DNA from: Bugulina stolonifera | Lineage: Eukaryota; Bryozoa; Gymnolaemata; Cheilostomatida; Bugulidae | Assembly: GCA_935421135.1 (NCBI GenBank) | Contig: OW285188.1 | Coordinates: 27,564,433 to 27,628,432, forward strand | Direction: 5' to 3' | Length of the DNA stretch: 64,000 nucleotides | Shown here: positions 1-12,900 of the stretch, piece by piece | Position numbering within the stretch: the first letter of the stretch is position 1 | Layout of the letters: each line of letters begins with the position of its first letter | Program-made: the position numbers and the translations under genes | The notes under the pieces: model-generated | What the model was told of the DNA's origin: nothing | Databases searched by the model: none | What the model saw: only the letters and a program-made list of their open reading frames with translations

Positions 1-425
1 TAGTGACTATACTTACTGTATGTTGACTGTACTCACTGTATAGTGACTGTACTTACTGTGTAATGACTGTACTTATTGTATAGTGACTGTACTTACTGTA
101 TAATGAATGTACTTGCTGTGTAGTGACTGTACTCACTGTGTAGTGACTGTACTTACTGTATAGTGACTGTACTTACTGTATGTTGACTGTACTCACTGTG
201 TAGTGACTGTACTTACTGTGTAGTGACTATACTTACTGTATGTTGACTGTACTCACTGTATAGTGACTGTACTTACTGTGTAGTGACTATACTTACTGTA
301 TGTTGACTGTACTCACTGTATAGTGACTGTACTTACTGTGTAATGACTGTACTTACTGTATAGTGACTGTACTTACTGTATAATGACTGTACTTACTGTA
401 TAGTGACTGTACTTACTGTATAATA
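1..425. repeat. ~20-bp minisatellite array
   Basis: About 21 tandem units of 20 bp, of the form tagtgactgtacttactgta with single-base variants (tgttgact, actcactg). Variants recur with a roughly 60- to 100-bp higher-order spacing, which suggests block duplications. The array runs off the left edge of the window and probably lies in a cyclase intron, because the first recognisable cyclase exon begins at 777. Long ORFs here would have no meaning. Confidence 0.95.
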
Positions 426-776
426 TATAGCAGAGGATGTAAAATGCTATTATTTAATATGTCACTTTAAATAAAATTATGAAAGTAATATTTTCTACTA
501 GTTCCAGCATAAATTAAACTGAAGTTGTCCTCTCTTTAATTTGAAACATAACAGAGAGAGGACAACTTTTCATTATGGCCTGTTGGGACTTATGTTGTTA
601 TTGTGTACCAGTCGAGTAACTATGAACTATACTTACACTCTTGCTATAAACTATGTTCATCTGTTCACCTGTTTCCTAGTAGAGAACTAGAGAATAGCAC
701 AAGCTACTAGCTATTCTGCCAGCTAGCCTCGGCCCTACTAATATATCTTACCCATCTTCTGTGCCATTGGTTGTAG
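426..776. other. Intron sequence, nothing recognised
   Basis: This AT-rich stretch lies between the left-hand array and the exon starting at 777. It ends in an acceptor (ttggttgtag). A short inverted pair (gttgtcctctct at ~524 and agagaggacaac at ~554) can form a hairpin. I see no other structure. Confidence 0.5.
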
Positions 777-993
777 ATAGAGTTGAGTAGAAAAGAAGGG
801 AGCTACCTGGCTTCCATAAACAAGACGTGTAGTGAGGAGGGGAGTACGCTGTCCTTGCTGCTCACAGGCTACATGTATGACACACTAGTTTACTATGCAT
901 ATGCTAAGCAGCATATAGAACTAACAGGTACAGAGTGGAATAAGGTCAGACAGTGGACATGGGGACTTAGTAATAACGGCCTCTTTCATAAAA
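777..993 (+). CDS. Receptor guanylate cyclase exon: distal ligand-binding domain
   Basis: The exon opens after acceptor ttgtag and ends at donor gtaagt (994). It is 217 nt and ends in phase 1. It encodes [17 protein letters not shown] followed by a [13 protein letters not shown] segment. This resembles the helix and loop near the end of the ANF-receptor periplasmic-binding-like domain, where family members read 'G-DA-LLYA-AL'. Spliced to 8862 it gives [19 protein letters not shown], which matches the family's 'G-V-D-NGDRE-D' strand. That fit is why I accept the 7.9-kb intron. Alternative acceptors a few bases downstream are possible. Confidence 0.75.
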
Positions 994-3900
994 GTAAGTC
1001 TCTACAATCGTATACGTGTATGTATAGTATACTATAGGTACATAAGGTACATACATGTATAGTATACTGTAGGTACCTAAGGTACATACATGTATTAGTA
1101 TACTATACTACATAAGGTACATACATGTATAGTATACTATAGGTACATAAGGTACATACATGCATAGTATACTATAGGTACATAAGGTACATACATGTAT
1201 AGTATACTATAGGTACATACAGGGGCGTATATTGCTTGAAATTCAACCCACTACTTTTAAACTGATACTACAGATAGGCAGGTTCACAGGCAGAGGGCGC
1301 GGAGCGCCCGATGCGTGCGCAGCACGCTGCGGGGAGGGTCCGGGAGGGGCGCTGAAGCGCCCTCCCGGATGCGAAAATTTTTTCGGAATGACGAAGCAAT
1401 AAGGTCCATCTCCAGCAATCTGGCACTAAATTTGGCAATAAATTTTATGTTGATTATGGTATCCCAATGTCATCCATTTGCCATCAAATGAATCTGAAGA
1501 ACCCTATTTATCTGAACATATTCGTAAAACCAATAACATATGCATGTATGTACCGTGTGTATTAATATTTATGTTTATTGGCACGCAAGAAAGATCCAAG
1601 CAATGATACAAGTGCTGCATAATATATAAAGGTAGACATCCATGTAGATAGTGTATGAAATATTAGTTAAAACTTGAACATAAACACAAGTATTTTACAT
1701 GTACCCCTCTCACTCAAAAATGGTACAATAATTTTGTTTAACTCAGCGTCTTTGTCTCGGTGGATCATTATTGTTGCCAGAGCATTCAACCTGTGTAATA
1801 AAATACAATAATTACATTAGAGGGTAAAGAAAATAAATACTCTTGATTCTTGCTATTACAGCCTATCTAGAATTTGAAAACTAATAACGTGACGTAATAT
1901 GAGAATTCATATGGTGCAGACAGAAGTCACTGAGCATGTAGCATTACAGAAGACATCATGTGTGATTTTGCTAAAATATATAAATATGCAAACATACCTT
2001 TCATGACCCATTGTACTCCTCAATTCATTTTTGAGAAATTTCAACCTTGAGAATGATCTCTTTGCTTCACAGCTTGTTATTGGATGACAACTGACGATCT
2101 TTAGCATTTGTGTTACATTGTCCAGACCAATGGTAGATGCCCACTTGACAGAGGTAGATATGTCACAGCACTGGTGTCCATCTCCTAACTTCAAGAAGCT
2201 GCAAATAATATTCAATGTCCCTAGTCATCTTAGTTAAGTTACTTGATAAAATGGTTAGATATTTTGGCATTTAATTAGACTTCTATGAGATAGGAAGTCT
2301 TCTTTCGTTTGGGGAAGACTTGACTTGTTTAGTTGAAGTCTAATTAACATTACCATGACAACACTAGATAAAAACACAAAACAGTTTACCAGTGATTTCT
2401 CCATGACTTGAGCTCAGTTTTGAGGGTTATCGTTGATGGCAGGATTTCAGTGTAAGTGGTGAAGCCCTTTTGCACTTCTTCAACCCATCCATCCATGTCA
2501 TCTTTCCATTTGCTAGATGTGATGGCATCTGGTAGTATGTTTAGAGTAGATAGAATGGAGGTATTGTTAAACCGCCTATCATACTCAGCCATAGGTAGAT
2601 CTGAAATGGTAACAGTGGCCAATAATTTAGATTCAGATTACACTATTGCTGCACCACAACCAGGTTCTTTCCCAAATAAATAGGCCCATAATGCACACAC
2701 GTATATGTAATAAGTTGCATGAATGTGTTAACTGTGGAGAACTATATTAGTATCATTTTCATGTCGCATATATAGCTATATCAAAATAATTTTAGAACTT
2801 CTAATAGCGACTCCAAAGCATGATACGAACTTATACACAAAGTGATACTGTACAAAAGTTACATACCCCGAAAGAGAATGGTAATGGACCTGGCAAAGTA
2901 GTCTTCGGGGGATGTAGAAGGCATGTTGCTTCTGTGGGCTTGCTTTCCACATCGCCATGGTATAGATGGTGTTAAGTTTAGTTGTTCAGCAAGTTTGACA
3001 GCACATCCATACCAATTGCTTTCAAATGTCTTTACCTCATCTCTAAAAGATGCCAATTGTTGTCTAGTGCTGGATATGAGGTTTCCAACTGCGGCTATAT
3101 CTAGACTTTTTCCTGCAACAAAAATGTTATATAAAAAATATAAATTGTGACCAAGGGCTACTATACTAGAGAAACTAGGCAATTTATTTTTGAAATGAAA
3201 GGTCTACATCTTCTAAAAAATTAGTATTCGCTTGACAGTATTCATTTCACAAAACTTATTAAATCTTTTTCTGTGCTTCATGCTATCAAATTTATAAAAA
3301 AAAAACTGTACCTTGAGTAATAGAAATGGTATTACCACATGCAACATTTGTTAAAGGTAACTTGTTGACCACAAATAAATATATTTTTTTTATTATTTAT
3401 ATACAACTTATCTTATAGGAGAGAATAAATAAATAGAAATAGAAAAAATTTACCATGCCTTACGTCCACTATGTAAAATTTTAGAAAACCCCAATAAATG
3501 CAAAAAATGTAAATGTAAAATTAATTATTAAATTTAAAATTAGTAATAAATGTTTTATTAATATTAAGTTATTATTAACCATAATAATTATGGTTAATAA
3601 TAATTTAATATGATAATATTAAAACTATATATATCATAATTGAAGAAAGGTTTAGTCCAATGATTAATATTTCATATTGCTAGAAAACTTTTGTGTACAT
3701 GGGCAACGGCAAACATAACGTGAGCATTACCCAACAACTTACATTTTAGACACTTTATCAAAAGCATCCACAATAGAAAAACTTCTTTTGGTACCAGACA
3801 TGGTTTACGTTTGAACACAATTAAAAGACTTTGCAGTAGTTACTATCTTTGGTAGTTATAGAGATATCACGCAATATCCGGCTAACCTATTTAGCGCCAC

Positions 3901-6900
3901 TCTAGCGATAGTGTGCAACATCAAATCTCCGACCTTTACTGCAGCTTTGTAAAGTTCTCGCTCTTGTTGACGTAAGGCACGGTAAATTTTCAGCTAACGG
4001 CGGCGCTAGTGGTGACAAATAAACAATAATATAAGGTTGATATTTATTTTATTATTTTTTCAATTTTTATTCTACCCACGACTATTTTGTATTAACACAC
4101 GACTTTTTTCCAACCCACGGAAAGTCGTGGGTCGTGGATGGCAATATACGCCTCTGGGTACATACATGTATAGTATACTATAGGTACATAAGGTACATAC
4201 ATGTATAGTATACTATAAGTACATAAGGTACATACATGTATAGTACACTATAGGTACATAATGTACATACATGTATAGTATACTATAGGTACATAAGGTA
4301 CATACATGTATAGTATACTATAGGTACATAAGGTACATACATGTATAGTATACTATAGATACTACACAACTATATCAAACCACACTACAATTACATACTG
4401 CTATTACATTACAGTATGTGGTCTACTGCCTCTGTGTTCCACAGACTAAGTGCTCTACATGTATGCATGCATGTGGCTAGTGTAGGGTGTACGCATACAA
4501 TATAATACATACAATATAATACATAGCATATCATTCTTATCTACATGTACTGTTTAATATGTTTAATATAAACTGTATACTTGTTTAACAACTCTCTTAA
4601 TTATAGACAAACCTGTTTACATTGATTGATAAAAACTGTTTGGGATGTGGCTGTGTTGTTGGGTATGTAACAGTGTCTAGTTGGTATGATACCCTTGTCA
4701 GTGAATGTACTAGACATGTACATGTATATGTACAGTGTGTATAGAATGAGTATATTGTTAGACTACCACTACACTAACGTGTACATACACTATGTTATAT
4801 TGTGACAACCTACACTGTCTGTTATATTGTAACATTGTATATATACCTACACTGTATGTTATAGTGTGACAATGTATATATACCTACACTGTCTGTTATA
4901 GTATGACAATGTATATATACCTACACTGTATGTTATAGTGTGACAATGTATATATACCTACACTGTCTGTTATAGTGTGACAATGTATATATACCTACAC
5001 TGTCTGTTATAGTATGACAATGTATATATACCTACACTGTATGTTATAGTGTGACAATGTATATATACCTACACTGTATGTTATAGTATGACAATGTATA
5101 TATACCTACACTGTATGTTATAGTGTGACAATGTATATATACCTACACTGTATGTTATAGTGTGACAATGTATATATACCTACACTGTATGTTATAGTAT
5201 TACAATGTATATATACCTACACTGTATGTTATAGTGTGACAATGTATATATACCTACACTGTATGTTATAGTGTGACAATGTATATATACCTACACTGTA
5301 TGTTATAGTGTGACAATGTATATATACCTACACTGTATGTTATAGTATGACAATGTATATATACCTACACTGTATGTTATAGTGTGACAATGTATATATA
5401 CCTACACTGTATGTTATAGTGTGACAATGTATATATACCTACACTGTATGTTATAGTGTGACAATGTATATATACCTACACTGTATGTTATAGTGTGACA
5501 ATGTATATATACCTACACTGTATGTTATAGTGTGACAATGTATATATACCTACACTGTATGTTATAGTGTGACAATGTATATATACCTACACTGTATGTT
5601 ATAGTGTGACAATGTATATATACCTACACTGTATGTTATAGTGTGACAATGTATATATACCTACACTGTCTGTTATAGTATGACAATGTATATATACCTA
5701 CACTGTCTGTTATAGTATGACAATGTATATATACCTACACTGTCTGTTATAGTATGACAATGTATATATACCTACACTGTATGTTATAGTGTGACAATGT
5801 ATATATACCTACACTGTCTGTTATAGTGTGACAATGTATATATACCTACACTGTCTGTTATAGTATGACAATGTATATATACCTACACTGTATGTTATAG
5901 TGTGACAATGTATATATACCTACACTGTATGTTATAGTGTGACAATGTATATATACCTACACTGTATGTTATAGTGTGACAATGTATATATACCTACACT
6001 GTATGTTATAGTGTGACAATGTATATATTATATACCTACACTGTCTGTTATAGTATGACAATGTATATATACCTACACTGTATGTTATAGTGTGACAATG
6101 TATATATACCTACACTGTATGTTATAGTATGACAATGTATATATACCTACACTGTCTGTTATAGTGTGACAATGTATATATTATATACTGTGTTTATTAC
6201 TTGACTTGACATGAGAAATATGTAAAAGACTGCTACTACATGACATACCACCTTGTTACAATGTTTTACTATAACTACATGTATTAGTACATTGTAGCTC
6301 TACACCTCAATGCTTCAGACCTGGTATTTATGAATCTACTGTAGTAACATGATACATACATGTGTATGTAATGTATATAATAATACAGATAACACTATCC
6401 ACACACTAATTGTCAGTAACTATTCCGACTGCACTTTGTGCCTTCTCTGTTGTTAGAGCTCTTGCTTGGTCTCCCACTTGCCTCTTCTCTCAACCACTCT
6501 GGCCATAGAGCTAATGATACCGTCCGTAGCATGGTAGAAGTATTTGTAGTCAACATTACCACCCACATTGTATACATCTCCCTGCACTTCACCGTCAGGG
6601 CTTAGAAACAATATCCTAGGAATATACCTGTAATATAAACACATATACCCTATATGTTATAGTATCCTAGGAATATACCTGTAATATAAACACATGTACC
6701 CTATATGTTATAGTATCCTAGGAATATACCTGTAATATAAACACATGTACCCTATATGTTATAGTATCCTAGGAATATACCTGTAATATAAACACATGTA
6801 CCTTATATGTTATGGTATCTTCTAAGACAGACACAAACATACCAGGGTGGGGCCGTGCACACTTACCCCCCATCTGGAGCATATTTCTCTTCTTTAGGTT

Positions 6901-9900
6901 CCTCATCATCCATCACATTCACCATAACAAATTTATCACTTAGTTCAGCTATAGCTTCGGACTCTGCAAACTTTGGTTTCAATTTCTTGCAGGCTCCACA
7001 CCACGACTTGTGTATGATCAACATCAAAGGTTTATCTAGAGCCTTTGCTTGTTCCAGTCCACTGTTCAAATCTGTAATCAGAGTAGCTAGTAAGTACATG
7101 TCTAGTAGTTGTAACTGTGAGTAGTGCAGTAGTTCACCTACTACTAACTCATGGAACTCCTTGTACTGTCACTATGCTTACTGCAGGGAGTGTGTGAAGG
7201 AGGCCAAACAAGTTGTTTGTCACCGAGAGGCAGCGCTGAGTGACTGAGCAGTTGAGAGGTGAATCTTAGCTGTCACATAAGTTCACTGATCAACTAGTGT
7301 GTTATAGTAGGCCAGTAACATATACTGTAAGTTCTATGGGTAGTTACCTGCTGTATATATTATAGGACTAATGACAGACCCTTCACAATAATACCAACTA
7401 AAGTGCAGGAGCACACAACTCCAGCTAATGCAATATTGTATTAGTGTATGATACAATGTACATATAGTTGTACAATATTACAAGAATAGTACATACATGT
7501 ATATAATTATTATATATGTTGGGTTGTAAGTTCTTACTATGCCAGTCGATATTGTCACCCCATCCTTTGGCTAGGTCTTCAGCTAGTACACCAGCTATAG
7601 CTGCAGTGGTAACTAGTAGTATTAGTAACACACTAGAACTTGTTGAGGCCATACTGTAGTTCTTATTCCTTCTGTATAGAGGTAGATGTAATAACTTGTG
7701 GGTTTAGAGGTAAGTTAGGAAATATACAATAACAATATAATAGTTTACATTATGCTTCATGTAAATAGAAAAGAAACAGTCTAGTTACTACATAACTAAG
7801 GATTACACAAAATACACAATGGTAAAGATAAAATAGGCATGTAATGTAGTAATACACACTGTATATGTATATGTATATTTGATTGTTTATAAGCTGACTA
7901 GGTCTGTCTACTGGGTACACTTCATATATATATATAGTATATAATGAAACATTCTCTTACCAAAGGGTAACGGGGCATTCATCTCAATCACCTAAATATA
8001 ATATGGCGCTTCTCAACTCTGATTAGTTAGTACTAGAAGATTAGGAGTTGAATACTTTAAAACAACCAGTTCAAACAGTCATACTTTTGCTTAAACAGTT
8101 TATGGGAATTTAGGGGGCATCTGCCTATATACAGTAAGTACACCAATAGTTGGGTAACGTATAGCATCTGCCTATATACAGTAAGTACACCAATAGTTGG
8201 GTAACGTATAGCATGCATTATTACAGTAAGTATAAGTGTGAGGTTTGAGTTGAGTTACTTACTTACCTGACTTGTACTATAGGCTCCTCCTCTACTGTGT
8301 ATATATTAACTACCCTGTGCACTATCAGGTGTTCTATGTATTGTCTCTCACAGTGTGGATTGGTAGTATACAGTAGACAGTGTCTAGTAGTACACAGTAG
8401 TATACAGTAGTACACAGTAGACAGTGTCTAGTAGTACTAGTGACTACTAACTAGTTGAATAAAGTGATAGTGAGATGTCAAGTGTTCTACTATCCACTCT
8501 ATTGTGTACGCAATGAATGGAATGCATTAGCCTCAGTTCCTTAAGTAAATACTTGTTTACCAGTCTGTCATAGGTGACCCAGAAACAAATAACCTCATGA
8601 CTAAGCCCTCAAGCTATGTGTATGTTCAATGACTCATTAATCACTTTCTTCTAAGTTTTAAAGAGAGAAGATAATTCTAATACACTGATATTATATTATT
8701 ATGTGTAATGTATATACATGTAGTATATTATATAGTATAATAATGGATAAATAGTAGAAGTGTACAGCCGTTAGTGGTTATAGTTAGTAGTCGTCTCCTC
8801 CTTGTCCTGTTTGTTCTCTCCTGCATTGTATAATACCATCCCATAATGAATACAGTTTCAGGTAAGACTGGGGACCTGAGGTTTGATGAGAGCGGGGACC
8901 GGGAGACTGACCACACCATCCAACACTACCAGCATGATCAGTGGCAGGAAGTGGCTACAATAGACTCTGGGGAAGGTCAAGGGTACAGGTTTCTTAATAA
9001 GATGGTCTGGCATGGCTCTGAGAAATTACCTGCAGATACTCCAGCCTGCGGGTTTGATGGCAAAATATGCTCAGGTTAGACTATCGATCGTGTATAGTAT
9101 ATGCAATATAATGCTATACGTTCAAATACATGTGCTATTTGTTTATATGTGCTATGTGTTTATACGTGTTATATAGTGCTATACATTCAAATACATCTGC
9201 TATGTGTTTATATGTGTTATATCGCTTGCTCTGCAATGATAACACCATACACATAGTGCATGTAGTCAGTCCTTGTTGTAATTTTGGAATCACAAGTGTA
9301 GTGTCGTGTGTTTATTTTACAGCCACCATGTATGTACGTGTATATTAGCTAAGAACTGTTCCCAAGTGGCTAAAGATGCCAATTATAACTTACTACAGGT
9401 GTTGATGATATACATGTACTGTACTAACATACATTATGTATTTATTCACTGTTCCCTCTCGGAGCTGTTCCAACAGCTGTTTCTCTACCTGAGACCAGAT
9501 GTACTGAAGTGATATTAGTCATAGGTGGTACACTGCAACTATATATACCTACTACATGATGTATAATTGTAGACAGGTACGCTGTGGGTTTCTCCCTAGG
9601 TGGGATTGTCGTAGTAGGAGCTATTGTCGTCACAGCCGTATTCTATTATAAGCGTTCCCGTCACGTCAAACAGATATTTAAGAAGAGTTGGGCTGTAGAC
9701 GGGAGTGATATCTGCTCTCTGAGATCTAGTAGTGATAAGCTACAGACACCCGTCGTACAGGAAGCTAAACAACATGGACCCCACCCTCGAAAACGTCTTA
9801 AACGGATGGTACATTCTAGTTGTTACTCTCAATCTCTTCATATTATGCTATACAATGATCTCTTCATAATACACAGTTAGGTATACTATACAATACTTAC

Positions 9901-12900
9901 CATGTATAAGATGCATAATACACAGTTAGGTATACTATACAATACTTACCATGTATAAGATGCATAATACACAGTTAGGTATACTATACAATACTTACCA
10001 TGTATAAGATGCATAATACACAGTTAGGTATACTATACAATACTTACCATGTATAAGTTCATAATACACAGTTAGGTATACTATACAATACTTACCATGT
10101 ATAAGTTCATAATACACAGTTAGGTATACTATACAATACTTACCATGTATAAGATGCATAACTACTGGTTACCATGGTTACCGTAGGCTACCAGATTCTC
10201 CAACTCTATTGGATTTGGTTCCACATGGAGCTTCACTCAGGTGCCTCTCACAGAGACAGACATTGCTAGGTATAAGTCCTACATAGTCATAGTCCGCTCT
10301 CTCAACAGACACTTCAAGACTGACAGACAGACACTGGAAGACCTTCAGACGGTCTGTGTTCTCTGTAATGTTCTACGCACATGTACCCATGTATACACTA
10401 TGTACTTACATACTTACACTAGTACTTACATACTTACACTAGTACTTACACTATGTACTTACACACTATGTACGGACACTATACTTACACTATGTGCTTA
10501 TATACTTACACTAGTATTTACACTATAATGTACTTACACACTATGTACTTACATACTTACACTAGTACTTACATACTTACACTAGTACTTACACTATGTG
10601 CTGACACTACATTTACACTATGTACTTACATACTTACACTAGTACTTGCACTGTAATATACTTACACACTATATACTGACATAATGTACTTACACTATGC
10701 ACTTACACTAGTACTTACACTATATATGCTTACACTAGTACTTACACTATATATGCTTACACTATACTTACATTTTGTATATTTATACAATGTACTTCTA
10801 CCCTGTGCTGTTACTGGTAGTGCTACTACTGCTATTACAGCTGCACAGTACCAAGTGTGATAATATCAACACTTTCATTGGAGCTACAGTTGCTGGTGAT
10901 GAGCCTGTAGTACTGATGATGTACTGTGAGAAAGGCTGTCTACAGAACATTCTAGAGAACAGAGATATTAAACTAGACTCTATGTTTGTCCTCTCTTTCC
11001 TATCAGATATAGCCAAGGTAAGTACTGTATATCTGTATATCCTTTCTTTCCTATCAGATATAGCCAAGGTAAGTACTGTATATATCTGTATATCTTCTCT
11101 TTCCTATCAGATATAGCCAAGGTAAGTACTGTATATATCTGTATATCTTCTCTTTCCTATCAGATATAGCCAAGGTAAGTACTGTATATATCTGTATATC
11201 TTCTCTTTCCTATCAGATATAGCCAAGGTAAGTACTGTATATATCTGTTTGCCCTCTCTTTCCTATCAGATATAGCCAAGGCAAGTACTATATATGTATT
11301 ATATGTATATATATATATAAGTATATTACTACTGTTACAGGGTATGCAGTACCTACACAGCTCTAGTATAGGATCTAATGGTAACCTCAAGTCAACTAAC
11401 TGTATGGTAGACAGTAGATGGGTGGTGAAGATTACAGATATTGGTGTGATCAGCCAAGTTGGTAAAATCAGAAAATCTGTGAAAGGAAATACTAATAACA
11501 ATAACAGTAATATATCAGAGGATGAGTATTATGGTGGTACGTATAATACAGTAGAATATTATATTATAAGTGTACATGCGTTATACTGACAGCAATAGTA
11601 CAATGTATGCACCACGCACATAATGTAATGTGGCTGTAAGCCCTTACACACTACTGTTAGCCTCAGATACTTACCTGTATACTTGTTGATATTGCAGGGT
11701 TGATGTGGACAGCCCCAGAGCTACTCAGGCTGCACAGAATCCCAGCTAAAGGGACACAAGAAGGAGACATTTATAGCTTCTCAATCATAATGCAAGAAGT
11801 ACTGAGTAGGAACCTGCCTTTCTACAATAACCTGGGATATAGTGAGAACAGTAATAAAGGTACAGTATATACTACATGTATATAGTATACAATACAATAA
11901 CGTAGTAGTATTATAGTATAGTATAGTATGGTGTGTACTACAGTGTGTACTACAGTGTGTACTACAGTGTGTACTACAGTGTGTCCTACAGTGTGTACTA
12001 CAGTGTGTACTGCAGTGTGTACTACAGTGTGTCCTACAGTGTGTACTACAGTGTGTACTACAGTGTGTCCTACAGTGTGTACTATATTGTGTACTACAGT
12101 GTGTACCACAGTGTGTCCTACAGTGTGTACTGTATTGTGTACTACAGTGTGTACTACATTGGGTACTACAGTGTGTACTACAGTGTGTACTACATTGTTG
12201 TAGATATAATAGAGATGGTACAAGGAGGAGCTAGCAATGGGCACCTGTGTAGACCTCTACTGTTTGAAGATGCTGAGCACGCCTACCCTGACTGTAAGCT
12301 GTACACTGTATAATACATGGAATCACACAATCACTGTGTATTATGTGTATAAGATTAACATATGTACAGCACCTAAATAGTGTAGCTGTGTGTACATGTG
12401 CGTATATATGCTGTAGATGTGAGTACATGTGCGTATATATCCTGTAGGTGTGAGTACATGTGCGTATATATCCTGTAGGTGTGTGTACATGTGTGTATAT
12501 ACGCTGTAAGTGTGTGTAGGTGTGCGTATATACGCTGTAGGTGTGAGTACATGTGCGTATATATGCTGTAGGTGTGTGTACATGTGCGTATATACGCTGT
12601 AGGTGTGTGTAGGTGTGCATATATACGCTGTAGGTGTGTGTACATGTGCGTATATACGCTGTAGGTGTGAGTACATGTGCGTATATACGCTGTAGGTGTG
12701 TGTACATGTGCGTATATACGCTGTAGGTGTGTGTACATGTGCGTATATACGCTGTAGGTGTGTGTAGGTGTGCATATATACGCTGTAGGTGTGAGTACAT
12801 GTGCGTATATACGCTGTAGGTGTGTGTACATGTGCGTATATACGCTGTAGGTGTGTGTACATGTGCGTATATACGCTGTAGGTGTGAGTACATGTGCGTA

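Noticed and set aside
4598..4735. Exon-like patch preceded by attatag and open in one frame
   Set aside because: Its phase fits neither cyclase exon 777-993 nor 8862-9074, and direct joining of those two reproduces the family sequence.
9306..9512. Possible small cyclase exon ([17 protein letters not shown])
   Set aside because: Exons 8862-9074 and 9573-9808 join in phase with normal family spacing; inserting this piece is not needed.
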